The notes beneath the pieces are model-generated. The model searched no databases, was not told the DNA's origin, and saw nothing but the letters and a program-made list of their open reading frames with translations. DNA of 64,000 nucleotides. Origin: Brevibacterium sp. CS2 (GTDB lineage Bacteria > Actinomycetota > Actinomycetes > Actinomycetales > Brevibacteriaceae). The stretch is from positions 496,001 to 560,000 of the forward strand of contig NZ_CP040020.1 of the NCBI RefSeq assembly GCF_005280295.1. The letters are read 5' to 3'. Of this stretch, positions 31,888 to 39,829 are shown piece by piece (the stretch's first letter is position 1; each line of letters starts with the position of its first letter). Position numbers and translations under genes: made by a program.

Positions 31888-32869
31888 ATGTCCCACGCGA
31901 ACGCCGCTCTCACCCCTCGCCACCGCCTGATCGTCGGCCGCTTGGTCGTCGATGACGGCTGGCCGATCAGCGAGGTCGCCGCCAGGTTCCAGGTCTCCTG
32001 GCCCACGGTGAAGCGCTGGGCCGACCGCTTCCGCACCGGCGAGCCAATGCAGGACAGGTCATCCAGGCCGCATCACTCACCGAACAAGACCAACCAGCAG
32101 ACTGCCAGGCGCTGCGTCCGTCTTCGCCTGCGACTACGGGAGGGGCCGGTGCAGTTGGCCAGCCGATTTGGGATAGCCCCGTCCACGGTCCACCGCATCC
32201 TTACAGACGTGCACTTGAACCGGCTGTCGCACGTCGACCGCGCCACGGGAGAACCGGTGCGCCGTTACGAGCACGATCACCCAGGGTCGATGCTGCACGT
32301 CGACGTGAAGAAGCTCGGCAACATTCCCGACGGCGGAGGATGGCGCTACGTCGGGCGGCGACAGGGCGACAAGAACCGGGCCGCTACACCCGACAAGCCG
32401 AAGAACAAGCACTACGACCCGTTGATGGGCATGGCTTACGTCCATACCGTCATCGACGACCACTCCCGCGTCGCCTATGCCGAGATCCACGACGACGAAA
32501 CCGCCCGCACTGCCACCGCCGTGCTGGTCCGAGCCGTCGAGTGGTTCAACGCCCGCGGCGTCACCGTCGAGCGGGTCCTATCCGACAACGGCGGCGCGTA
32601 CCGCTCACACCTGTGGCGCGACACCTGCGCCGAACTCGGTATCCGGCACAAGCGCACCCGGCCCTACAGGCCGCAGATCAACGGGAAAATCGAGCGCTTC
32701 CACCGCACCCTGGCCGACGGATGGGCTTACGCCCGCTGCTACACCTCCGAAGCCGAACGACGGGGCGAGCTGGACGACTGGCTGCACTACTACAACCATC
32801 ACCGGCCGCACACGGCCTGCGGGAACCTCCCGCCCTTCTCGCGATTGATCAACGTCTCCGGGCAGTACA
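31888..32869 (+). CDS. IS481-family DDE transposase, no stop codon inside the element
   Basis: The ATG at 31888 has AGGAAGG 7 nt upstream. Residues 29-46 form a helix-turn-helix (EVAARFQVSWPTVKRWAD). The catalytic triad is Asp139 (LHVDV), Asp233 (LSDNGG) and Glu269 (GKIERF), the last pair 36 apart as in D-35-E integrase folds. The frame runs through the right inverted repeat (INVSGQYS) and out of the element without a stop. At this locus it continues in frame into the SHMT-like gene to 34122, giving a possible 744-residue chimera. The last element base plus two target bases form the exit codon, which can never be a stop. Confidence 0.93.
32847..32869 (-). repeat. Right terminal inverted repeat of the IS481 element
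   Basis: Perfect 23-bp reverse complement of 30434-30456, ending ...CAGTACA. It also encodes the last transposase residues. Confidence 0.95.
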
Positions 32870-32875
32870 GCTACT
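32870..32875 (+). repeat. Right target-site duplication of the IS481 element
   Basis: GCTACT, matching 30428-30433. Confidence 0.93.
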
Positions 32876-34122
32876 ACTCCGAGCAGGCGCTCAACCTCAA
32901 CCCCGCCTCGAACGTCATGAACCCCCGGGCCGAGGCGCTGCTCGCCGCCGGCATGGGGCCGCGCACCTCGCTGGGCTACCCGGGGGCGAAGATCGAGACC
33001 GGGCTGCGGGAGCTCGAGGCGATCGAGGTCATCACCGCCGAGCTCGCCGGCCGCGTGTTCGGCGCCGACTACGCCGAGGTGCGGGTGATGTCCGGGGCGA
33101 TGGCCAACCTCTACTCCTTCATGGCGACGTGCCGGCCCGGGGACTCGATCATCGCCTCGCCGGCGACGATCGGCGGGCACGTCACCCACCACCGCGACGG
33201 CGCGGCCGGTCTCTACGGGATCACCACGCTCGAGGCGCCCGTCGACGCCGCGCGCTACTCGGTCGACGTCGATGCGCTCGCCGCGCTCGCCCGGGAGACC
33301 CGGCCGGCGCTCATCACGCTCGGCGGCTCCCTCAACCTGTTCGAGCACCCGGTGGCCCGGGTGCGCGAGATCGCCGACGAGGTGGGCGCGCGGGTGCTGT
33401 TCGACGCCGCCCACGTGTCCGGGATGATCGCCGGCGGGGTGTGGGCGAACCCGCTCGCCGAGGGCGCCCACCTCATGACGATGAGCACCTACAAGAGTCT
33501 CGCCGGCCCGGTCCACGGCCTCGTCCTGACGAACGAGGCGGAGCTCGCCGAACGCGTCGAGGCGATCGCGTTCCCCGGCCTCACCGCGAACTTCGATGTC
33601 GGCGCGGTCGCCGCTCTCGGGGTGACGCTCGCGGACTGGGAGGCGTGCGGGGCCGACTACGCGCGGACCATGCGGGAGACCGCCGGCGTCCTCGCCGAGG
33701 AGCTCGCCGCCCGGGGCATCGCGCCGTTCAGGGGTGCGGACGGCTTCACCGATTCGCACCAGTTCGCGCTCCTCGCTGCACCGTTCGGTGGCGGCTCCGT
33801 CATGGCCGCCGCGCTCGAACGGGCGAACCTGCTCGCCTACGGGATCGGCCTGCCCGGGCCGGAGGTCGCCGGCGACACGAACGGCCTGCGGATCGGCACC
33901 CCGGAGCTCGCTCGCCGCGGGCTCACCGTCGCCGACATGCCGCAGCTCGCGGACTTCATCGCACGCGCACTCACGGCCGGCGAGTCGGGACTCGCCGTCC
34001 GTGACCCGGGTGGGGGTGCTCATGGTTCCGGTGGTGCGTCCGGTGACCCGGCCTCCGCGCTCGCCGCCGAGGTGGCGGCATGGCGGGCCGGGTTCACCGG
34101 GGTGCACTTCACCGCCGGCTGA
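32870..34122 (+). pseudogene. 3' fragment of SHMT-like fold-type I PLP enzyme, split by IS481
   Basis: The fragment encodes the bulk of a serine hydroxymethyltransferase-like protein: NLNPASNVMNP, GYPGAKIETGLRELEAIE, SGAMANLYSFMATCRPGD, LFDAAHVSGMIAGG with the PLP-stacking His/Asp, and MSTYKSLAGP with the PLP-binding Lys at 33493-33495. True GlyA has THKTLRGPRGG there, so this is a divergent SHMT-like branch (for example alpha-methylserine or threonine-aldolase-like activity). The gene is broken at codon 48-49. Expression could still occur as a transposase fusion because the frames agree. Its stop overlaps the CPBP gene end by 14 bp (tail to tail). Confidence 0.88.
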
Positions 34123-35374
34123 GGGGCTGCGAGGAGGTGGCGGGCGCCGTTGACCCGGTAGGAGCCGTTGACCCGGTGGGAGCCGTCACGGCGACCAGGG
34201 CAGGGGTGCCGGCGGGCGCCTCGGGCCCGGTGACCGATCCGGCGGGCGCCTCGGGCCCGGTGACCGATCCGGCGAGCGCCGGAGCCGGGGTGCGGAACTG
34301 GTCGGCGGCGCGGCCCTGATCGGGGCTGTTGGACTGATCGGTGCGGCCGGGCAGGTTGGTGCGGCCGGTCCGGTCCCAGCGGGGCAGTCGCCACAGGGCG
34401 ATGGCGGTGAACACGACCGTGGTGGCGACCGCCACGGCGACCCCGATCGCCTGGATCTCCGTGACGTTCATGTCGACGAGGCCGAAGGCTGCGAGGACGA
34501 AGATCAGCGTGTTGTTGACGACGTGGAGCCCGATCGCGAGCTCGAGCCCGCCGGACCGGTGGGTGAGCACACCCATCGCGACGGCGAAGACCGTGATGTC
34601 GATGAGGCCGATCCAGTTGTAGTCGTGGGCGATGACGAAGAACGGCACCGGCGCGAGGTACGCCCAGGCGGGGTGGCGCAGCCAGCCGCCGATGACCTGC
34701 GGCAGCACACCGCGGAACGCGAGTTCCTCCGCGGCGGCCTGGAAGGGCACGAACAGCAGGGCGATGAGCAGCGCGACGAGCGTGCGCTCGTCGATCACCG
34801 GGTGCGGGATCGGTTCGCCCAGGCCCAGCAGCGAGGACACGAGCATCGAGGCGCCGATGAGCACGAGCGACAGGATCATCGACCGGCCGAGCAGGCCCCA
34901 CCGCATCCGGCCGGTGACGGACAGCAGCGAGCCGACCGGGCGACCGCCGCCCAACCGGACGCCGATGAGGCAGGCGGGGATGAGGACGATGAGGGTCAGC
35001 AGGGAGTAGAGCTGGACGATCGGAGCGCCCATGTCCGTCTCCCCTGCGGTGAAGGTCTCGATGATCGGGGTGCCGCCGGGCAGGAGCGCGGCGATGCCGA
35101 AACCGACGGTGACGAGGACGAGGAGGACGAGGTAGGTCGCGCCGGTGGCGAGCAGGGTGAGCAGCGGGCGCCACCACCGGTGGGAACCGTGCGCGCGGCC
35201 GAGCAGGTGGAACGGGACGGGCGCGGCGGACGCAGCGGCGGCGGTGCCGGGCGCCGGGGTTGCCGCGGTTGAGCCGGGTGCCGCGGCGGGCTCGGCGCCG
35301 GCCGCGGGTCGGGCCGCCGAGGATCGGGCGGCGGGGGTGGTCAGGGATGCGGAGGATGCGATGTATTCGTTCAT
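34109..35374 (-). CDS. CPBP-family intramembrane metalloprotease with repeat tail
   Basis: A 421-residue membrane protein with an Ala/Pro-rich leader (1-50) and about eight hydrophobic helices. The active-site motifs are complete: AAEELAFRGVLPQ (EExxxR), FFVIAHDYNW and GLHVVNNT, giving the Glu/His set of CPBP glutamic-type proteases. The C-terminal 90 residues are hydrophilic and repetitive (AGSVTGPEAP twice, then TGSTAPTGSTAP). It may process or protect membrane proteins or peptides; the substrate is unknown. It diverges from the kinase gene at 35507. Confidence 0.85.
   Translation of the reverse strand: MNEYIASSASLTTPAARSSAARPAAGAEPAAAPGSTAATPAPGTAAAASAAPVPFHLLGRAHGSHRWWRPLLTLLATGATYLVLLVLVTVGFGIAALLPGGTPIIETFTAGETDMGAPIVQLYSLLTLIVLIPACLIGVRLGGGRPVGSLLSVTGRMRWGLLGRSMILSLVLIGASMLVSSLLGLGEPIPHPVIDERTLVALLIALLFVPFQAAAEELAFRGVLPQVIGGWLRHPAWAYLAPVPFFVIAHDYNWIGLIDITVFAVAMGVLTHRSGGLELAIGLHVVNNTLIFVLAAFGLVDMNVTEIQAIGVAVAVATTVVFTAIALWRLPRWDRTGRTNLPGRTDQSNSPDQGRAADQFRTPAPALAGSVTGPEAPAGSVTGPEAPAGTPALVAVTAPTGSTAPTGSTAPATSSQPLSRR
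34146..34270. repeat. Tandem repeats encoding the CPBP tail
   Basis: Two 18-bp units (34146-34163, 34164-34181) and two perfect 30-bp units (34211-34240, 34241-34270), each followed by a partial copy. All lengths are multiples of three, so copy-number change keeps the frame. Confidence 0.9.
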
Positions 35375-35493
35375 GTCTTCAGTCTTCGCGCCTCGTCACG
35401 CCCGCGGTATCGGTCAGCGGGGTGAACGCGCGCGGCGAAGGGATGATGTCGGATCATCCCTTCGGACGACAGCGGCCGAACCCGGGCGCGCCC

Positions 35494-35499
35494 TAGGAT
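35494..35499 (+). promoter_or_regulatory. -10 box of leaderless sensor kinase transcript
   Basis: TAGGAT, then 7 nt and the ATG at 35507. The spacer GAGGGG could also serve as a ribosome-binding site, so the start is doubly supported. Confidence 0.5.
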
Positions 35500-35506
35500 C
35501 GAGGGG

Positions 35507-36793
35507 ATGACGACTCTGCCCGCTCCGAACCCCTGGACCCGCCGTGCGGTGGTCGCGACGATCATGGTCGCCGGCGTGCTCCTCGGCCTGGGCCTGCTCC
35601 TCTTCACCGTCTGGACGTACATCGACCCGGTGGCGGCGGGAGTGGAGCCGATCCCCCAGGAGCGGGCCTACGCGCTGTTCCTGGTCCAGGTCGTGACCGG
35701 GGTCGCGGGGATCGTCCTCACCCCGTTCGCCCTCCGCCACTCCGCGGCGGAGGCCGACCCGCTCGGCACCGCGAGCGGGCCGCGGTCGGCGCTGATCTGC
35801 GGCCTCCTCGTCATCGCACTCGGGATGTTCTCCCCGCTCGGAGTGCCGCTCGCGGTGGTCGTCCTCGTTTCCCACTGCTCCCGCCGGTCCATCGCCTGGC
35901 CGGTGGCGGCCGTCGTGACGTATGTCGTGGGCGCCTTCGTCGCCGAGCTCCTCGGCGTCGACGGGGATCCGGGTTTCGCCTGGGGGTACCTCGCGCTCAG
36001 CCTCGTCATCCCGGTGATCGCCCTGCTCATCGGGATGATCCGCAGGCGACGTCGCGAGAACCGGCAGCGTGTTCTCGCGCAGGCCCGGATGACCGAGGCC
36101 GAATCCGCCGCGCGGGAGGACCGCGCCCGGATCGCCGAGCGCACGCGGATCGCCCGCGACATGCACGATTCCCTGTCCCACCGCCTCAGCCTCATCGCGA
36201 TGCACGCCGGCGCGCTCGAGTACCGGGCGGAGACCGACCCGGAGGACGTCCGGGAGAGCGCGGCCACGATCCGCGAATCCGCCCACGCCGCCGCGGCCGA
36301 CCTGCGCGCCGTGCTCTCGGTGCTCCGCGAGGAGCAGGAGAACACCGCGCCGCGCCTCGACCTCGAGGAGCTCGCCGCCGAGGCGCGCCGGGCCGGCACC
36401 CCGGTCGACATCACGTGGGAGGCGCCGCTGTCACCGGCCGACCACTCCCGGGCGCCGACGCTCATCGCCCACACGCTGTACCGGATCGTCCAGGAGGGGC
36501 TGACGAATGCGCGGAAGCACGCGCCCGGCGCGCCGGTCCGGGTGACGGTCAGCCCGGCCCGCCGCGCGGTGGTGCTCCGGGTGAGCAACCCCGGGCCGGC
36601 CGATCCTGCCGTCGGGATGCCGCCGGGAGGGACCGAGGCGCGCGTGCCGGGGTCCGGCCTCGGGCTCGTCGGGCTCGACGAGCGGGTCAGGCTCGTGGGC
36701 GGCACCCTCGAGGTGCGGCCGGCGGGCCCGGGACACGACGAGCACATCATCACGGCGACCCTGCCGTGGGAGACGGGAGACCGACGAGCATGA
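35507..36793 (+). CDS. NarL-class sensor histidine kinase
   Basis: A 428-residue kinase with four hydrophobic segments in residues 12-180, a HisKA_3 helix with the intact H-box RIARDMHDSLSHRLSLIAMHAG (His220) and an HATPase_c domain (EGLTNARKHAPG, GSGLGLVGLDERV, HIITATLPW). It shows what the damaged kinase at 28372-29934 should look like. The signal is unknown. The stop overlaps the response-regulator start (ATGA), so the pair is coupled. It lies next to a divergent CPBP protease gene. Confidence 0.9.
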   Translation: MTTLPAPNPWTRRAVVATIMVAGVLLGLGLLLFTVWTYIDPVAAGVEPIPQERAYALFLVQVVTGVAGIVLTPFALRHSAAEADPLGTASGPRSALICGLLVIALGMFSPLGVPLAVVVLVSHCSRRSIAWPVAAVVTYVVGAFVAELLGVDGDPGFAWGYLALSLVIPVIALLIGMIRRRRRENRQRVLAQARMTEAESAAREDRARIAERTRIARDMHDSLSHRLSLIAMHAGALEYRAETDPEDVRESAATIRESAHAAAADLRAVLSVLREEQENTAPRLDLEELAAEARRAGTPVDITWEAPLSPADHSRAPTLIAHTLYRIVQEGLTNARKHAPGAPVRVTVSPARRAVVLRVSNPGPADPAVGMPPGGTEARVPGSGLGLVGLDERVRLVGGTLEVRPAGPGHDEHIITATLPWETGDRRA

Positions 36794-37476
36794 CCGCACC
36801 GCACGCCCAGAACCCCGCACCCGAACGGATCCGCGTCGTCATCGTCGACGACGAACCGCTCATGCGCACCGGCCTGCGCCTCATCCTCGGCGGGGCTCCC
36901 GACATCGAGGTCGCCGGCGAGGCGGGCAACGGCGAAGAGGCGCTCGCCGGGATGCCCGGGTGGGCGCCCGGCGTCGTCCTCATGGACATCCGGATGCCGG
37001 TCCTCGACGGGATCGGCGCGACCCGGGCGATCGTGGAGGGTGCCTCGGACCCGGCCCGCGCACCCCGGGTGCTCGTGCTCACCGCCTTCGACACCGACGG
37101 CTTCATCCTCGAGGCGCTCCGCGCCGGGGCGGTCGGTTTCCTCCTCAAGGACACTCCGCCCGCCGAGCTCGTCGGTGCCGTGCGCTCGGCGGCCGCGGGG
37201 ACGAACGCGATGAGCCCGAGCGTGGTGCGGCGTCTCGTCGACCTCGCCGGCGCCTCGGCCCCGGCCGCGGAACCGCCGGCCGACCCGCTCGCCGGGCTCA
37301 GCGCGCGCGAGCGTGAGATCGCCGAGTGCGTGGCGGCGGGGATGACGAACGGGGAGATCGCCGCACAGCTCTTCGTATCGCTGCCGACGGTGAAGACCCA
37401 TGTGGCGCGGGTGTTCGACAAGCTCGGGGTGACCAACCGGGTGCAGCTCGCGATCCTCGTCCTCGAAGCGCGGTGA
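36790..37476 (+). CDS. NarL/LuxR-type response regulator
   Basis: A 228-residue regulator with receiver domain (Asp66 in LMDIRMP, acidic DDE at 20-22, Lys in FLLKDTPP) and a LuxR-type C-terminal helix-turn-helix (LSAREREIAECVAAGMTNGEIAAQLFVSLPTVKTHVARVFDKLGV). It overlaps the kinase gene by 4 bp. The linker between domains is Ala/Pro-rich. Likely targets are the flanking CPBP gene and/or the membrane protein at 37666. Confidence 0.92.
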   Translation: MTAPHAQNPAPERIRVVIVDDEPLMRTGLRLILGGAPDIEVAGEAGNGEEALAGMPGWAPGVVLMDIRMPVLDGIGATRAIVEGASDPARAPRVLVLTAFDTDGFILEALRAGAVGFLLKDTPPAELVGAVRSAAAGTNAMSPSVVRRLVDLAGASAPAAEPPADPLAGLSAREREIAECVAAGMTNGEIAAQLFVSLPTVKTHVARVFDKLGVTNRVQLAILVLEAR

Positions 37477-37501
37477 GGAGCGCCGGCGTGTGCTCGCGGT
37501 T

Positions 37502-37577
37502 CCGGGAGCGCACAGTGGCACCGGGAGTGCACGATGTTTCCAGGAGTACACGGTGGCTCCAGGAGTGCACGATGGCA
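37502..37577 (+). repeat. Four 19-bp tandem repeats between regulator and membrane-protein gene
   Basis: Units 37502-37520, 37521-37539, 37540-37558 and 37559-37577, consensus CCAGGAGTGCACGATGGCA, with 3-5 differences per unit. The 19-bp unit is not a multiple of three. It lies 25 bp after the response-regulator stop and 76 bp before the next -10 box. Confidence 0.88.
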
Positions 37578-37652
37578 CCGGCCGGATGTGGACTCCCCGT
37601 GAGATCCCCGGCGCACCGGGTCGGCCCCCGCACGGTGAGCGGGTGCGGTTTG

Positions 37653-37658
37653 TAGAGT
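37653..37658 (+). promoter_or_regulatory. -10 box of leaderless membrane-protein transcript
   Basis: TAGAGT, 7 nt before the ATG at 37666; no ribosome-binding site in between. Confidence 0.5.
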
Positions 37659-37665
37659 GGTCGGC

Positions 37666-38265
37666 ATGACGGAACAGGTGTCGACGAACGGGCCGAGCCC
37701 CCTGCGGTCGCGCACCCGGACCCTGACCCTGTGGTGGATCGCCGCCGCCGGTGGGCTCACCCTGTCGGTGGTGTTCCACATGACGCAGGCCTTCACCCCC
37801 GGGACCGTGAGCATGCTCGGCGGGCCGGAGATCGGCTCCGTCTACGACCAGCCCTCGATCGTCATGTTCTCCGTCGACCTGTGCCTCGGGGTGCTCGCGC
37901 TCGCGCTCCTGCCGGCCGCTCTCACCCACGACCCGATGGAGGTCGAGGAGTCCTACGTCGGCCCGCCCTCGGCGCTCGTCGCCGGGCTCGTCGTGCTCAC
38001 CGTCTGGATGGTGTCCGTCATGGCCGCGCCCGCCGGGGCGATCGTGCTCATCTCGATCTCCTCCCGGCTGTCGGCCAATTGGACGGTGCCGGCGGTGTTC
38101 GCCTCGCTGCTGTCGATCGTCGTGTACGAGCTCACGATGTCGACCGACCTCGGCATCGACTGGGTGGTCATCGCGATGGCGATGGGCGTGACGCTCGCGC
38201 TCGTGGGCGTCGGCGCCCTGCGCGGCTCCCTGATCCGCCGCCAGGCGCGCGCCGCCGGCGGGTGA
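37666..38265 (+). CDS. Four-helix membrane protein, unknown function
   Basis: A 199-residue protein with hydrophobic segments at about 22-42, 66-88, 100-125 and 128-185 and a basic C-terminus RGSLIRRQARAAGG. No catalytic motif or known family is recognised. Its layout (helices, PPSALVAGLVVL) resembles the sensor part of the kinase encoded just upstream (GPRSALICGLLVIALG), suggesting that the two derive from a common membrane domain. It has its own leaderless promoter and is followed by a hairpin. Confidence 0.65.
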   Translation: MTEQVSTNGPSPLRSRTRTLTLWWIAAAGGLTLSVVFHMTQAFTPGTVSMLGGPEIGSVYDQPSIVMFSVDLCLGVLALALLPAALTHDPMEVEESYVGPPSALVAGLVVLTVWMVSVMAAPAGAIVLISISSRLSANWTVPAVFASLLSIVVYELTMSTDLGIDWVVIAMAMGVTLALVGVGALRGSLIRRQARAAGG

Positions 38266-38295
38266 ACGCCGGGCGAAGTGTGGTGGTTCCGGCAA

Positions 38296-38323
38296 AGAGT
38301 GGTACCTGCAATGCCACCACTCT
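38296..38323. terminator. Hairpin after the membrane-protein gene
   Basis: AGAGTGGT (38296-38303) pairs with ACCACTCT (38316-38323); inside, GTACCTGC..GCC allows little more. It lies 30 bp after the stop codon. Confidence 0.6.
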
Positions 38324-38506
38324 CCGCCGTAAGTCCCACAGTCCGCACGATGCCGGCGCTCGTGCCGCCTCGGCGGCGACTCGCCGCACGCCTCGGCTGG
38401 GATGCGGACCTCACTGTCCCACCGATTGATTCTCGCTGTAACATGAAACCCGAATGATTGATACCCGATCGGTTCAGGTCCGTTCGGGTGGCAAAGGAGA
38501 TGTTCG

Positions 38507-39694
38507 ATGACGCACAAGCCCCGTCCGCGCCCCGATACCCCGCACTACATGACCGAGGACCGCGTCGAGCTCCAGAAGCTCGCGCGCCAGTTCGCCCGCG
38601 AGGTCGTCCTGCCGATCGCCGACGAGGTCGACCCCGAGGAGGGACAGTTCCCCGCGGAGATGGTCCAGCAGATGGCCGACATGGGCTTCTTCGGCATTCT
38701 CATCCCCGAGGAGTACGGCGGCCTGGGACTCGGCGTCTTCGAGTACTGCCTCGTCGCCGAGGAGCTGTCCCGCGCCTGGATGAGCGTCGGCGGACTGCTC
38801 GCTCGCGGCAACGGCATGGGCGGCGGCTTCTCCGAGGAGCAGGAGCAGCGCCTCCTGCCCAAGGTCGCCACCGGCGAGTACCTGGGCGCATTCGCCCTGT
38901 CCGAGGCCGAGGCCGGCTCCGACGTCGCGAACATCAAGTGCAAGGCGACCAAGGACGAGGCCACCGGCGAATGGGTCATCAACGGCACCAAGATGTGGTG
39001 CACCTACGCCGACCAGGCCGACTACATCATCCTCTTCGCCCGCACGAGCGTCGACGAGGACCCGAGCAAGCGCCACCGCGGCATCTCCGCCTTCCTCATC
39101 GAGAAGGAGCGCGGGACGTTCCCCGGGGGCATGTCCGGCACCCCGGCGCGCAAGATCGGGTACTTCGGCTGGAAGACCTGGGACCTCAACTTCGACAACT
39201 TCCGCCTGCCCGCCGACGCGCTGCTCGGCGAGGAGGGCAAGGGCTTCTACCAGGCAGTGTCCGGGCTCGAGGTGGGCCGCGCCCACACCGCCGCCCGCTC
39301 GATCGGGCTGGCCCAGGCCGCGCTCGAGGACTCCATCGACTACATGCACCAGCGCACCCAGTTCAACCACAAGCTCGCCGACTTCCAGCACCTGCGATTC
39401 AAGGTCGCGGACATGGCCGCGCAGATCGAGGCGTCCCGCCAGCTCATGTACCACGTGTGCACCCAGATCGACACCGGCCGCCGGTGCTCGAAGGAGGCCG
39501 CGATGGTCAAGTACCTCGCCGCGGAGATGTCGGAGAAGGTGACGAGCGAGGCCGTGCAGATCCACGGCGGCGCCGGCTACACCAAGGACTTCGCCGTCGA
39601 ACGGCACTGGCGCGACGCCCGCCTGACGAAGATCTTCGAGGGCTCCTCCGAGATCCAGATGCGCATCATCTCCGACGAGCTCCTGGGCCGCTGA
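38507..39694 (+). CDS. Acyl-CoA dehydrogenase
   Basis: A 395-residue flavoprotein oxidising acyl-CoA to 2-enoyl-CoA. Visible features are LSEAEAGSDVANIKCKA (the FAD/substrate signature, usually TEPxAGSD), WCTYADQADYIILFART, QTRTQFNHKLADFQ-like helix, VQIHGGAGYTKDFAVERHWRDAR and the C-terminal FEGSSEIQ with the catalytic Glu378. AAAGGAG precedes the ATG. The 240-bp upstream region contains ACCCGAA and TTCGGGT arms (about 38447-38489) that could be an operator. It is monocistronic, ended by a 20-bp-stem hairpin. Confidence 0.93.
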   Translation: MTHKPRPRPDTPHYMTEDRVELQKLARQFAREVVLPIADEVDPEEGQFPAEMVQQMADMGFFGILIPEEYGGLGLGVFEYCLVAEELSRAWMSVGGLLARGNGMGGGFSEEQEQRLLPKVATGEYLGAFALSEAEAGSDVANIKCKATKDEATGEWVINGTKMWCTYADQADYIILFARTSVDEDPSKRHRGISAFLIEKERGTFPGGMSGTPARKIGYFGWKTWDLNFDNFRLPADALLGEEGKGFYQAVSGLEVGRAHTAARSIGLAQAALEDSIDYMHQRTQFNHKLADFQHLRFKVADMAAQIEASRQLMYHVCTQIDTGRRCSKEAAMVKYLAAEMSEKVTSEAVQIHGGAGYTKDFAVERHWRDARLTKIFEGSSEIQMRIISDELLGR

Positions 39695-39731
39695 GGCGCC
39701 GGGCCGCCGCGGCTCGACCCCACGCTCGAAC

Positions 39732-39778
39732 CAGCGATCTCCGGCGGTTCCGCTCTCAGGAACCGCCGGAGATCGCTG
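39732..39778. terminator. Long-stem bidirectional hairpin between convergent genes
   Basis: A perfect 20-bp stem (39732-39751 with 39759-39778) and a 7-nt loop GCTCTCA. The inner stem is CGGTTCC/GGAACCG, shared with the hairpin at 47726-47772. It lies between the ends of the acyl-CoA dehydrogenase and the oppositely oriented hydrolase. Confidence 0.85.
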
Positions 39779-39829
39779 TCTCAGAAGGTCACTTGACCGA
39801 GCCGCCCACTCCTGGCGCTCGGAACCGGG

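Larger units (their letters stand above)
30434..32869. mobile_element. IS481-family insertion sequence carrying AraC and VOC passenger genes
   Basis: A 2436-bp element bounded by 23-bp perfect inverted repeats beginning TGTACTGCCC (30434-30456 and 32847-32869), i.e. the TGT...ACA ends typical of IS481, and flanked by the 6-bp duplication GCTACT. It encodes a DDE transposase at the right and two co-oriented passenger genes at the left. Ordinary IS481 members are about 1.0-1.1 kb with the transposase only; here some 1.4 kb of extra DNA is carried. The insertion is in an SHMT-like gene and excision in silico restores the reading frame. Its base composition is visibly less GC-extreme than the flanks, consistent with recent arrival. 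Confidence 0.95.

Noticed and set aside
31714..34122. An 802-residue natural transposase-SHMT fusion protein as a genuine domain architecture
   Set aside because: Terminal repeats and the 6-bp target duplication show the join is an insertion junction; the transposase proper starts at 31888.
30289..34122. SHMT-like enzyme as a third passenger of the IS element
   Set aside because: Its sequence lies on both sides of the element and becomes one frame on excision, so it is the target, not cargo.
37502..37577. CRISPR array
   Set aside because: The 19-bp units are directly adjacent with no unique spacers and no cas genes are present; a tandem repeat.
35668..38517. A 949-codon open frame on the minus strand over the two-component system
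   Set aside because: It lies opposite well-supported kinase, regulator and membrane genes, is Arg/His/Gly-rich with no domain, and is a by-product of the high GC content.
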